From the NCBI GenBank assembly GCA_029933565.1, contig JAOZNY010000020.1:1-22224 (forward strand): DNA of 22,224 bases. Reading direction: 5' to 3'. The DNA is from Bacteroidales bacterium (GTDB taxonomy: Bacteria; Bacteroidota; Bacteroidia; Bacteroidales; F082). Shown here one piece after another: positions 7,324 through 15,364 of this stretch (its first letter is position 1; every line of letters begins with the position of its first letter). The translations under genes were made by a program, and so were the position numbers. A model generated the notes under the pieces. The model did no database searches. It was not told the DNA's origin and worked only from the letters and a program-made list of their open reading frames with translations.

Positions 7324-7935
7324 GTGAAAAAATTCAGTATCATATTAATCTTATTCGTACTGCTAAGCAAATTAGTTTCTGCCCAAGGAGAAATTATGGA
7401 AATTTTTGCTTCTGCAACACTTGAGTCTTTACTTATTTTAAATGTTGAACCAGATATTGAAGTTGAATTTGGAGTTATTGAGGTGACAGATAATCTTTAT
7501 CAAATAACAAAACATCCCGATGATATTCATTTTAGTGTTGAATCAACCGATAATTGGACATTGAGTATTACTTCCTCTGATAAGTTTACTTGTCTTGATG
7601 ATACAAGTTGCAAAATTCCAATCGATTTTGTCAGTTATTATATTGAGAGTAAAGGCACAAATTGGGACAATGGTCTTTTTTCAGATATTGCAAACCGAAC
7701 AAAAGACACAACATTAACACTATCGCCTGAGAAAACTACAGTTTTGGTTAATGGTAGTAAAAATAATATTGGAGGTGCCGAACAAAACACTTTTGTTCTA
7801 CGCTGGGATTTAAGTTTTGTGGATGATTTATTTCAAATGAACAATTATTCAAAACTTAAAATTAAGGATGGTTATTATAAAGCTAATATCTACCTTACTC
7901 TAACTGAAAACAGAACAATCACTTTACCTAATTAA
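7324..7935 (+). CDS. Exported pilin-subunit-like protein, paralogue 3
   Basis: A 203-residue protein with a signal peptide (about 1-21, ..LVSAQ) starting at a GTG. The first mature strands (ATLESLLILNV, then VEFGVIEV) resemble the N-terminal donor strand and 'L.FG' strand of SCPU/Csu-like subunits. It keeps the paralogue landmarks: DNWTLSITS, NTFVLRWDLSF and YYKANIYLTLTEN. It differs in having a longer, more charged, Lys-rich mature part, a C-terminal tail (RTITLPN) beyond the last strand, and two Cys close together (FTCLDDTSCK). It follows the main subunit after a strong hairpin, so a lower-abundance adaptor, tip or anchor role is plausible. Paralogy is weaker than between the other two but clear in the C-terminal third. 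Confidence 0.72.
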   Translation: MKKFSIILILFVLLSKLVSAQGEIMEIFASATLESLLILNVEPDIEVEFGVIEVTDNLYQITKHPDDIHFSVESTDNWTLSITSSDKFTCLDDTSCKIPIDFVSYYIESKGTNWDNGLFSDIANRTKDTTLTLSPEKTTVLVNGSKNNIGGAEQNTFVLRWDLSFVDDLFQMNNYSKLKIKDGYYKANIYLTLTENRTITLPN

Positions 7936-7961
7936 TTTTACTTTTATAGAAAATGTTTTAA

Positions 7962-7990
7962 TTAAACCCTAAATTCCAGTCTGGGTTTAA
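7962..7990. repeat. Inverted repeat after the third subunit gene
   Basis: TTAAACCC (7962-7969) and GGGTTTAA (7983-7990), a perfect 8-bp stem with a 13-nt loop, 26 bp past the stop and just upstream of a -7 box. It may be a weak terminator or an operator; no T-run follows. Confidence 0.45.
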
Positions 7991-8001
7991 CAGGGAAAGT
8001 A

Positions 8002-8009
8002 TATATTTG
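8002..8009 (+). promoter_or_regulatory. Candidate -7 box for the usher-like gene
   Basis: TATATTTG is a perfect TAnnTTTG match; CTG at 7981-7983 is a weak -33 element (18-bp spacer). The leader to the ATG at 8109 would be about 93 nt and would include the repeat at 8056-8083. Confidence 0.45.
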
Positions 8010-8055
8010 CTAATGTTCTCTTTTCTCTAAGGAGATTTGTAATATTAAGTTTAGG

Positions 8056-8083
8056 TTGTCATTCTAAATGAAGTGAAGAATCT
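8056..8083. repeat. Bacteroidota interspersed repeat, GTCATTCT..AGAATCT type
   Basis: TTGTCATTCTAAATGAAGTG followed by AAGAATCT matches the half-repeat commonly scattered in Bacteroidota intergenic DNA. It lies in the leader of the usher-like gene and supplies an in-frame GTG at 8073 that is probably not the real start. Confidence 0.6.
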
Positions 8084-8108
8084 TATAATATTAAAAAATA
8101 CTACCCGC

Positions 8109-11100
8109 ATGATTTTCTGCCCCAAAGGCAAGCAAATATCTCAACTTAAACATAAAAAGAATGAACTCTTACCTTTAGTAACATTTTTAAAAATTAGTCT
8201 GTTACTATTACTTTTTATCCTAATAATTCCTGCTAAATCCCAAAACCTCACAACTACTTTTGTTAAACAAAACATTGAACAAGATGTTGGAACTATTGTT
8301 TTTAATGTTGTTAAAATAAATAATAACAGCAATAATGACATTAGAATAAAACCAATCATGCTAATACCTGAAGGGTGGGCAATTTTTAATACATCCTTTG
8401 TTGATACATTAATTAAAGCTAACGAGACCATTTCCCTTCCATTCAGAATTAGAATTCCTCAATATGCTGGGTCGTATATCGATCATGAAATGAAGTTTCA
8501 AATATTTTCACAATCAAATCAACTTATTTCACAAAGTATTTTTCGGATAAATACAACTCCTTTTCACGATTGGAATGTTAATGTTCCAAAAGAAAGAATT
8601 ATTTTTTATCCAAATACTAATAGAACTGAGTTTGAACTAAATGTTTCAAACAAAGGAAATGTACCGGAAAATATTAACCTTAACATTCTTCCCGATAGGA
8701 AAATAAAGCTTTTTACTTCTGATGGGCTCGATGCTCCAACATCGATATATTTAAAACCAGGAACAGATACAACGGTTAAAGTTTTTGTTGAATATACCTA
8801 TACTGAAGATAGAATATTTGACCTAAGTAAGATTCAAATTCATGCTTCTGTAGGTGATAAAAAAATATATAGGGGAATTATCTTAGAGAAATATTCTGAT
8901 AACTATAATCCTTTCGAAATTGACCATACCCTTCCTCACCAGGTTGAAGTAGGTATTAGAAACTTTAAAAATAATACAGACATTCTGCCATATGTAAAAA
9001 CTAATGGAAAGGCCACTTTTAGTAATGAAAGTAGTTTTAAGTACAACTTTACCTATTACGACTTAACTCAAACAGAGGACATTATTGGCAATAGTTACTA
9101 TAACTTCCTTTATACTAATAAAGAATTAAAAGTAGGTTTAGGTGCGTTTAGTTCAATGCTTGGCAGAAATTTATACAACAGAAACAGCATAATGGTAGCC
9201 GATAAGATAAAAGTGAGCAAATCAGGTACAGTTGAAGGCTTTGCCAGTTATGGTTATTTTGAACCAAAGTCTAGTGCTGCATTTGGGTATATTCACGAAA
9301 CTAATAAGTTAAAGATGAATTCCTCAATTTCTTATGATATTGACAATTACAGAAAAATAAATACTGCCTCTTTCCTTTTTAGAACAAACCAAATATCAAT
9401 TGCAAAAAATCATGATTTAAGTGCAGTGCTTTATGCTTATAACGAACTTCATTATGAAACAAATAAATATACTTTAAGTGGAGTAGCATGGGATCTGACA
9501 TATTTTGGACAACTCTCAAAGAAGTTATCGCTTCAACTAACTAATAATTACGGAACACCTAACATACCAGGCAACCAAATGGGATTACTTAATTTTTCGG
9601 CTAAGGTTAATCTTAAAACAAATATAAGAAAACGCTTCTTCTCCTTTAAATACGTTAATACAACAAAGGACTATTATTATATGAGTTTTGAAGGATTTAA
9701 GCGGCCAAATATTGTGCTTCACGATCAATACAGTAGAATTCTGTATCACTCCTATAGCGGAAAAGGTCATCGCTGGTCAGCCGGCCCTAGTGTTGAATTT
9801 TATTCTTCGGTAAAACCAATAATAAACTCTGACGAAGAAATTGTTTATTCTGTTAGAAAATACCGAATGGAATATCGGTCATTTATTGGAACAAAACTTA
9901 TGCTTTCGATAAAGGCAGGAGTTGGTGATTTTTATTATAAAGAGACTGAAGAGATTGAAGCCCTTAATTACGATTTTCACCTACTAGGTGATTACAACCT
10001 TGGTGGTTACGGAATTAAACTTACATACGATTATGGCCCTATGGTAAATACAGGTATTTACCAATATGCCCTTGATGCCTCAAACAACAGTATTAATATT
10101 TCGCCATATGCTATAAAACACTTTTTTAAAGATAGGGTAAGTTTAACATTATTTTCAAATTTTTCCTATAAATTCGACCTGAAATATGCATCGATAAATG
10201 TTAACCCAAAAATTGAAACTTATCTTTTTAAAGACTGGTATGCTGTTATTGGGGGGACTTATAGTTATGTTAGGCAACAATTTAAGGGTAATACTTTAGA
10301 TGCCAGTTACTATTACACTGAATTTGCCATTAAGAAAAAATGGGGAAAATCAGATTATAAAAAATGGCAACGAGACTTAAGACGAGTAAAAATATTCTTC
10401 TTTCAGGATAATAACAGTAATGGTATAAAAGATAATTTTGAAAAGGGAATTCCTTATGTTAAAGCAAGATTACTATTAAAAAACTCAGCCGACCAAAAAC
10501 GTACTGCAGAGTTTCCAACTGACTTAACCTTACTTTCAAATGATAAGGGTTATGTTACATTTAGCAGAATTCCAATGGGATTTTATGAATTAACTATTAC
10601 ACCACTTACTGATCAAAAAGAATATTTCTACATTAGCAAAACAGCCGAAAATATTGAGGTTACAAAAACCGATGTTTACTATATTCCATTCCAAAAAGCA
10701 TCAATAATTAAAGGTAAAATTAATGTCAATTATCGAAAATTTACACAGAAAAAAGAACAACACAGCAATCTTGCCAACGTAAAGGTAACGGCCTACAACA
10801 ATAAAGGTAACTCCTACTCGTCGTTTACACAAGCCGATGGTACTTTTGTTATTTATGCCCCTGGAAATAATACTTACTTTTTGCGAATTTCAAACGTGTT
10901 TGGAGAAGATTTCCAAATAATAAGGAATGACCTAAAAATTGAATTGCCTAGCACTTTACTGGTTGTTTTTAATGTTGTTGAGAAAAACCGTCAAATTAAA
11001 TTCAAGAGCGTGAAAAAGAAGGAGGATGAAATCCAGAAGCCTCAAAAAATTATTGTTCTTCCTGGTAAAATATATGAAAACGAGGAAGATAGAATTGCCG

Positions 11101-11411
11101 AGCAAAGTTCATTACCTGAGTTTAATATTAAGAATCAGCCGGCCGGCCAGCAAATTATTTTAGATAATAAATATTATGTTGTCCTAAATCAAGCAAGCGA
11201 CTTGGAGAAAGCAAAAGAATATGTTAAGATTTATAAAGAAAGTGGCGTTTTAAGCCGGATAGGCTTTGATGATAAGTCAGATACTATTCTTATTTTCACA
11301 AACTACTATTCAACTAAAAAGGAAGCTAAAAAAGAGATTGAAAAACTTGAAGCTTCAGGCATTAAGAAAACAGAGATTTATTTTACTGAAAATTTAGTTC
11401 CTAAAGATTAA
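8109..11411 (+). CDS. Large outer-membrane usher-like protein with Ig, barrel, SdrB-like and SPOR-like domains
   Basis: A 1100-residue protein from the ATG at 8109; an in-frame GTG at 8073 lies inside a repeat. A long basic n-region precedes the signal core LLLLLFILIIPAKSQ (cleavage near 46). Order: two Ig-like domains (about 47-260, with WNVNVPKERI between them); a barrel region (about 280-755) of alternating aromatic strands; an SdrB/Cna_B-like domain (about 758-850) opening with FFQDNNSNGIKDNFEKGIP, a Ca-binding-like loop; a carboxypeptidase-regulatory-like domain (about 865-945) with ADGTFVIYAPG; a charged linker; and a SPOR-like end (about 1020-1090, YYVVLNQASDLEKAKEY and YYSTKKEAKKEIEKLEAS). 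Known ushers are 800-900 residues with an N-terminal domain, a 24-strand barrel and C-terminal beta domains. The layout here is similar but larger, and I see no clear plug domain. Its place after chaperone and subunits suggests a fibre export platform. A plain adhesin or barrel protein remains possible. Confidence 0.75.
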   Translation: MIFCPKGKQISQLKHKKNELLPLVTFLKISLLLLLFILIIPAKSQNLTTTFVKQNIEQDVGTIVFNVVKINNNSNNDIRIKPIMLIPEGWAIFNTSFVDTLIKANETISLPFRIRIPQYAGSYIDHEMKFQIFSQSNQLISQSIFRINTTPFHDWNVNVPKERIIFYPNTNRTEFELNVSNKGNVPENINLNILPDRKIKLFTSDGLDAPTSIYLKPGTDTTVKVFVEYTYTEDRIFDLSKIQIHASVGDKKIYRGIILEKYSDNYNPFEIDHTLPHQVEVGIRNFKNNTDILPYVKTNGKATFSNESSFKYNFTYYDLTQTEDIIGNSYYNFLYTNKELKVGLGAFSSMLGRNLYNRNSIMVADKIKVSKSGTVEGFASYGYFEPKSSAAFGYIHETNKLKMNSSISYDIDNYRKINTASFLFRTNQISIAKNHDLSAVLYAYNELHYETNKYTLSGVAWDLTYFGQLSKKLSLQLTNNYGTPNIPGNQMGLLNFSAKVNLKTNIRKRFFSFKYVNTTKDYYYMSFEGFKRPNIVLHDQYSRILYHSYSGKGHRWSAGPSVEFYSSVKPIINSDEEIVYSVRKYRMEYRSFIGTKLMLSIKAGVGDFYYKETEEIEALNYDFHLLGDYNLGGYGIKLTYDYGPMVNTGIYQYALDASNNSINISPYAIKHFFKDRVSLTLFSNFSYKFDLKYASINVNPKIETYLFKDWYAVIGGTYSYVRQQFKGNTLDASYYYTEFAIKKKWGKSDYKKWQRDLRRVKIFFFQDNNSNGIKDNFEKGIPYVKARLLLKNSADQKRTAEFPTDLTLLSNDKGYVTFSRIPMGFYELTITPLTDQKEYFYISKTAENIEVTKTDVYYIPFQKASIIKGKINVNYRKFTQKKEQHSNLANVKVTAYNNKGNSYSSFTQADGTFVIYAPGNNTYFLRISNVFGEDFQIIRNDLKIELPSTLLVVFNVVEKNRQIKFKSVKKKEDEIQKPQKIIVLPGKIYENEEDRIAEQSSLPEFNIKNQPAGQQIILDNKYYVVLNQASDLEKAKEYVKIYKESGVLSRIGFDDKSDTILIFTNYYSTKKEAKKEIEKLEASGIKKTEIYFTENLVPKD

Positions 11412-11962
11412 AATAATAAATTTCCGACAAGGTATATTTTGCATAATAACCTGAGTTCGATATAAGAAATCTGAAAAGACCACACACTATCAACAATTTA
11501 AATAGTGCTGTCATCCTATGTTTGCAAATTCAAATAAAGAACAAAGGTTTTAAGTTTGAATTTTTGATTATTAGAAATTGGGGTTTATTTGAGATTTGAA
11601 AATTGTGATTTGAAATTGGATCTGGAGTTCATTCAAAATTGGATATTGAGAATTCAGTATTCGATATTCTTTTTTTCTTTGTCATATCGAACGGAGTCGA
11701 GATTTCTCCTACGTATTATTGGGGAGATTTCTCCACTCACATTCTCCGTTGCACTACGAATATTCGGTCGAAATGACAACAAAACCGTGGTTGTCATCTT
11801 ACAATTCAAGCAATTTCTGGCTTTGTGTATTATGCGCTTAAGTCGAACTAAGGTCAATAATTCCTGTTTTTGAGAAATATCAATGGGTGAAAAAATAAAT
11901 TTATTAAAACCGTACAAATAATACGTAAAGAGAAACGGCTTGTCTCAATTCTCATTTATCCA
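11412..11962. other. Repeat-rich intergenic region between convergent genes
   Basis: About 550 bp with no convincing gene. It has an inverted repeat CACTAT/ATAGTG (11485-11517), an AT-rich stretch at about 11540-11670 with direct copies GATTTGAAAATTG (11593-11605) and GATTTGAAATTGG (11607-11619), and the Bacteroidota repeat at 11679-11779. Open frames of about 90 codons cross it on both strands but follow the repeats. No clear terminator serves either flanking gene. Confidence 0.65.
11679..11779. repeat. Bacteroidota palindromic repeat with inverted ends
   Basis: The left end TTGTCATATCGAACGG (11679-11694) and right end TCGGTCGAAATGACAA (11764-11779) are imperfect inverted copies. Between them GAGATTTCTCC occurs twice (11699-11709 and 11724-11734). 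This is the full-length, MITE/REP-like form of the repeats seen in part at 6085 and 8056. Confidence 0.75.
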
Positions 11963-14410
11963 TTATTCGTAACTAAGTGCCAACGAAGGTCTTTTGTTTA
12001 TTACCTTATAAACGCGTATAAAAACCGTTGTAAATGCTATTATTAAAGCCGAAAGAATTCCTAATACAAAATACCAAGTGCTAATCTCAATACTTATGGC
12101 AAACATGCTTAACCATTTACTCATAAGAATATAAACAAGTGGTGAGGCAATAATTCCTGCCAACAAAACCAGTTTCAGGTAATCTTTTACTAAAAGAAGC
12201 AAAATATTATTTGCCGTTCCTCCCAATATTTTTCTTATGCCCAATTCTTTGGTTCTTTGCTCGATTAAAAAAGAAGACAAGCCATAGAGTCCAAGACTCG
12301 AAATAAAAATTACAAAAATTGAAAAATAAGTAAAAAGCGAAAGCATTTTATAATCGCTATTATAAAGTGAAGTAAGTTTTTCGTCGAGATAAGTATAATG
12401 CAAGTATTGGTTGCGGTTATATTTATTCCATACATTATTAATGTGCGCTAAGGCAACATCATGCTGCCCTCCCTTTACTCTCACTAAGGCATACCTTGCC
12501 CGTTTTCCCGAAAATGCAATCACTAAAGGTTCAATATTTTTATAAAAAGATGAAAAGTGAAAATTTCGAACCACCCCAATTATTTTGCCATCCAAACCGA
12601 AAGTAGTTTTTAATGAGTGCCCAATCAAAGTATCCATTTTTAAGGTGTCGGCAGCCGCTTGATTAATAATATAATAAACAGTTGAATCCTTAGCGTCAAA
12701 TTCAGGAAAAAAACGTCCCTCGACTAAAGGTATTTCCAAAAGTTTGAAATAGTTTTGCCCAACCATAAAATAATTCAACGACATAATTTTTGATGAATCA
12801 TCAGTAAAAAACATCCTTTTTCCTGCTGTATAACCAGGAGCATTTCCTGCTAAAGTTACCTGCTCAACAGACTCTTCACCCGAAAGTTCATAAATAAATT
12901 CGCTCGCCCTATCATTAAAAGTAGTGTCTTGCGGAAGGTTGATTACCATTACATTCTCAGGCTTAAACCCAAGATCATGCTTCTTTAAAAACATCATTTG
13001 CTGATAAATAATTATTGTGCTAATTATCATCCCAATTGTCACAATATATTGTATGGTTACAAGAAACTTCCTTAGTCTGCCGGCGGAATACTGTTGATTG
13101 CCACCCTTACCCACTATCATTTTATTACCTTTCAATACATTAACTGGTTTTAAGTATGATAGTACAAAGGCAGGAAAAATACCACTGATGATTGACAGTA
13201 CAAAAATTAATAAAACTAAAAGTGATCCAAAAATAATACCTCCTTGCGAAAACAAACTCCCCACAAGGGTCAAGTCCTTACCAACAAGATGATTAAACTG
13301 AGGCATTAGCAATTCTACCAGCGATAATGCAATTACAAAAGCCAGAGTTGTAAGTATTAACGATTCGCTAATATATTGTAATGATAACTGATATCTTACG
13401 GCTCCTAAAACTTTTAGAACACCAATTTCTTTAGCTCGTTTAAGAGAACGTGCAGTTGCCAAATTAATATAATTTATAGATGCTGTTAATAGGATAAAGC
13501 CGGCAATTATTGCAAAAACAATCAGATAGATTTTGTCGGTATTCCCAGGATTATCATAAAGAAGAACTTTGTTAAAGTGAACGTTGGAAATTTTTTCTAG
13601 TGAATAATCCGTATATCCATTAATATTAATCTTCGCCTTTTCAACAAATTTCTTTATCTCTCTACCAGAAAAATCATTTAGTGCATTTTCAAAATCATGA
13701 TAATTCGTTTCCGGCTTAAGTTTAACATAAGTATAGCAATTCATCCAAAACCAATCGCTATTCAACAATTCTATATTCTTCTCAGTTAGGGAGTTAACTG
13801 AAACAATGGCATCAAAACTTAAATGTGAAGGTTTGCACCTTTTCTCGAAAACTCCAGTAATTGTATATTCACGAATATGGGTTTTTAGTTTTTTTCCAAG
13901 AGCCATTTCATCGCCAAAAATCATTTCAGCTACCTGAGTTGAAATAACCATGGTATTAGGTTTTGTTAGTGATAAATCCTTATTTCCCTCTACAAAATAA
14001 TAATCAAAAACCCTGAAAACATTAGAGTCTCCAATGGTAATGTCAGGCACTTCATAAACTTCATCATTGTAAATTAGCGAAGACATATCATTAACATCGG
14101 AAGGATCACTAAAAAAGATCTTAGTTGAGTATTCTACTTCTTCAGGAAAGTTATTTTGTATCTTCTCAGCTAACAGAAAGGGTGTCAATGCAATTTGCTC
14201 ACTATTTTCACTAACTCGGTAATCAGTTGTAATCCTATAAATATTCTCGCTCCCACTCCAGTGTTTATCATACCTGAGTTCGCTCTGCACATACAAAAAG
14301 ATAAAAACAAATACAGCAATACCCATTGCCAGCCCAATAATATTCAGTAGTGAATAAGATCGCTGCCGGTAAAGAATTCTGAAACCTATTTTTAAATAAT
14401 TAACAAACAC
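11963..14410 (-). CDS. ABC transporter permease, FtsX/MacB-like
   Basis: An 815-residue inner-membrane permease of the double-FtsX kind typical of Bacteroidota, related to MacB and antimicrobial-peptide/lipoprotein exporters. A first transmembrane helix (about 20-43, IIGLAMGIAVFVFIFLY) is followed by a MacB-like periplasmic domain (about 50-290), an FtsX block (about 300-430, with INLATARSLKRAKEIGVLKV), a second helix near 460 (FLVTIQYIVTIGMIIS), another periplasmic domain, and a second FtsX block (about 690-800, with EQRTKELGIRKILGG). The conserved KEIGVLKVLGA/KELGIRKILGG loops contact the ATPase. The start is a GTG, 12 bp after the ATPase stop, so the two form one operon. It probably exports or pulls substrates from the outer membrane face; the substrate is unknown. 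Confidence 0.92.
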   Translation of the reverse strand: MFVNYLKIGFRILYRQRSYSLLNIIGLAMGIAVFVFIFLYVQSELRYDKHWSGSENIYRITTDYRVSENSEQIALTPFLLAEKIQNNFPEEVEYSTKIFFSDPSDVNDMSSLIYNDEVYEVPDITIGDSNVFRVFDYYFVEGNKDLSLTKPNTMVISTQVAEMIFGDEMALGKKLKTHIREYTITGVFEKRCKPSHLSFDAIVSVNSLTEKNIELLNSDWFWMNCYTYVKLKPETNYHDFENALNDFSGREIKKFVEKAKININGYTDYSLEKISNVHFNKVLLYDNPGNTDKIYLIVFAIIAGFILLTASINYINLATARSLKRAKEIGVLKVLGAVRYQLSLQYISESLILTTLAFVIALSLVELLMPQFNHLVGKDLTLVGSLFSQGGIIFGSLLVLLIFVLSIISGIFPAFVLSYLKPVNVLKGNKMIVGKGGNQQYSAGRLRKFLVTIQYIVTIGMIISTIIIYQQMMFLKKHDLGFKPENVMVINLPQDTTFNDRASEFIYELSGEESVEQVTLAGNAPGYTAGKRMFFTDDSSKIMSLNYFMVGQNYFKLLEIPLVEGRFFPEFDAKDSTVYYIINQAAADTLKMDTLIGHSLKTTFGLDGKIIGVVRNFHFSSFYKNIEPLVIAFSGKRARYALVRVKGGQHDVALAHINNVWNKYNRNQYLHYTYLDEKLTSLYNSDYKMLSLFTYFSIFVIFISSLGLYGLSSFLIEQRTKELGIRKILGGTANNILLLLVKDYLKLVLLAGIIASPLVYILMSKWLSMFAISIEISTWYFVLGILSALIIAFTTVFIRVYKVINKRPSLALSYE

Positions 14411-14422
14411 TTTTAATATTTT

Positions 14423-15103
14423 TTACACCTTAGTAATATTTTCATTAATTATCTGGCCATCAAAAAGATGAACAATTTTTCGGCTAAAAGCAGCATCCGA
14501 TTGCGAATGAGTTACCATAATAATAGTAGTCCCCTCCTTATTTAAGTTCCCTAAAATATTCATTACTTCCTCGCCATGTATGGAATCGAGATTGCCGGTT
14601 GGCTCGTCAGCAAGAATTAAGGGAGGTTTGGCTATTATTGCACGAGCCACTGCTACCCTTTGCTGCTGCCCTCCTGAAAGTTGTGCCGGAAAAAGCCGCT
14701 TTTTATGGCTCAGTTTCATATTTCCAACAACTTCTTCAACCCTCTCTTTACGTTCTTTCTTTTTCCAACCCAGATAAACTAATGGTAGTTCAATATTTTC
14801 ATAAACAGTTAAATCATCAATTAGGTTGAAGTTTTGAAAAACAAAGCCAATATTTCTTTTCCTCAATTCTGTTTTTTGCCTTTCGTTCATAGAATAAACA
14901 TCTTGCCCAAAAAAGTAATATTTTCCAGCACTTGGTTCATCAATCAATCCTAAGAGGTTAAGCAAGGTTGTTTTTCCACAACCTGATGGTCCCATAACGG
15001 TAATAAAATCACCTCTTTCAACTTTCAGACTCACTCCCCTAAGTGCAATTGTTTCTACACCTTCAGCCTTAAAAACTTTTGTTAATCCTTCGGTAATTAC
15101 CAT
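14423..15103 (-). CDS. ABC transporter ATP-binding protein, LolD/MacB type
   Basis: A 226-residue ATPase that powers the permease at 11963-14410. All motifs are intact: Walker A GPSGCGKTT (38-46), Q-loop Gln at about 90 (FVFQNFNL), signature LSGGQQQRVAVARA (from 142), Walker B LILADEPTGNLDS (162-173), and switch His at about 198 (MVTHSQ). The size and the ADEPTGNLDS form place it in the LolD/MacB/FtsE group that pairs with FtsX-fold permeases. It starts at an ATG and is the first gene of a two-gene operon divergent from a sigma-54-type regulator. A sigma-54-like promoter faces it at 15196-15212. Family very sure; substrate unknown. Confidence 0.96.
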   Translation of the reverse strand: MVITEGLTKVFKAEGVETIALRGVSLKVERGDFITVMGPSGCGKTTLLNLLGLIDEPSAGKYYFFGQDVYSMNERQKTELRKRNIGFVFQNFNLIDDLTVYENIELPLVYLGWKKKERKERVEEVVGNMKLSHKKRLFPAQLSGGQQQRVAVARAIIAKPPLILADEPTGNLDSIHGEEVMNILGNLNKEGTTIIMVTHSQSDAAFSRKIVHLFDGQIINENITKV

Positions 15104-15195
15104 AATTATTTTCTAAATTGAGACTTCAAATATCTTAAATTCTCAGGAAAAGCTAAAATATGTCCCTTTTTCTTTAATAAACCTTAACATAGTTT

Positions 15196-15212
15196 AACTA
15201 AGTCCATGCCAA
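15196..15212 (-). promoter_or_regulatory. Sigma-54-like promoter for the ABC exporter
   Basis: Minus strand TTGGCATGGACTTAGTT against TTGGCACGnnnnTTGCW: the -24 element matches 7 of 8 and the -12 element 3 of 5, with correct spacing. Transcription would start near 15186, about 80 nt before the ATPase ATG. The divergent gene encodes a sigma-54 activator, which supports the call. Confidence 0.5.
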
Positions 15213-15242
15213 GCAATCTAAACCCCAGAAACACAATTAAAT

Positions 15243-15324
15243 GTATAATTATACGTTATCAAATGTAACTTTTTGTGTACGAAATCGTCCATATTTTTGT
15301 ACAAGCATGAACATATAGTAGTAC
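15243..15324. promoter_or_regulatory. Candidate activator sites: palindrome plus three GTAC sites 22 bp apart
   Basis: A perfect palindrome GTATAATTATAC (15243-15254) is followed by GTAC at 15277, 15299 and 15321, exactly 22 bp (about two helical turns) apart. They lie upstream of the sigma-54-like promoter and overlap the regulator's own promoter, as expected for dimer-binding enhancer sites. Flanks are only weakly alike, so this is a hypothesis. Confidence 0.35.
15272..15299 (+). promoter_or_regulatory. Candidate housekeeping promoter of the response regulator gene
   Basis: TATTTTTG (15292-15299) is a perfect TAnnTTTG; TTTG at 15272-15275 is a possible -33 element but the spacer is short (16 bp). 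The start would be near 15306, about 59 nt before the ATG. Confidence 0.4.
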
Positions 15325-15364
15325 TTTTATAATCGTTTTTAAAAATAATAAAAAAGCAAAGACT

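Noticed and set aside
11679..11779. Insertion sequence remnant
   Set aside because: The inverted ends are those of a common short interspersed repeat and no transposase fragment is present.
11589..11917. Overlapping open frames of about 90 codons on both strands between the usher-like gene and the permease gene
   Set aside because: They run through the interspersed repeat and AT-rich direct repeats, have no domain or signal peptide, and mirror each other.
11963..15103. MacAB-TolC-type tripartite efflux system
   Set aside because: No membrane-fusion protein or TolC gene lies nearby; only ATPase and permease are present.
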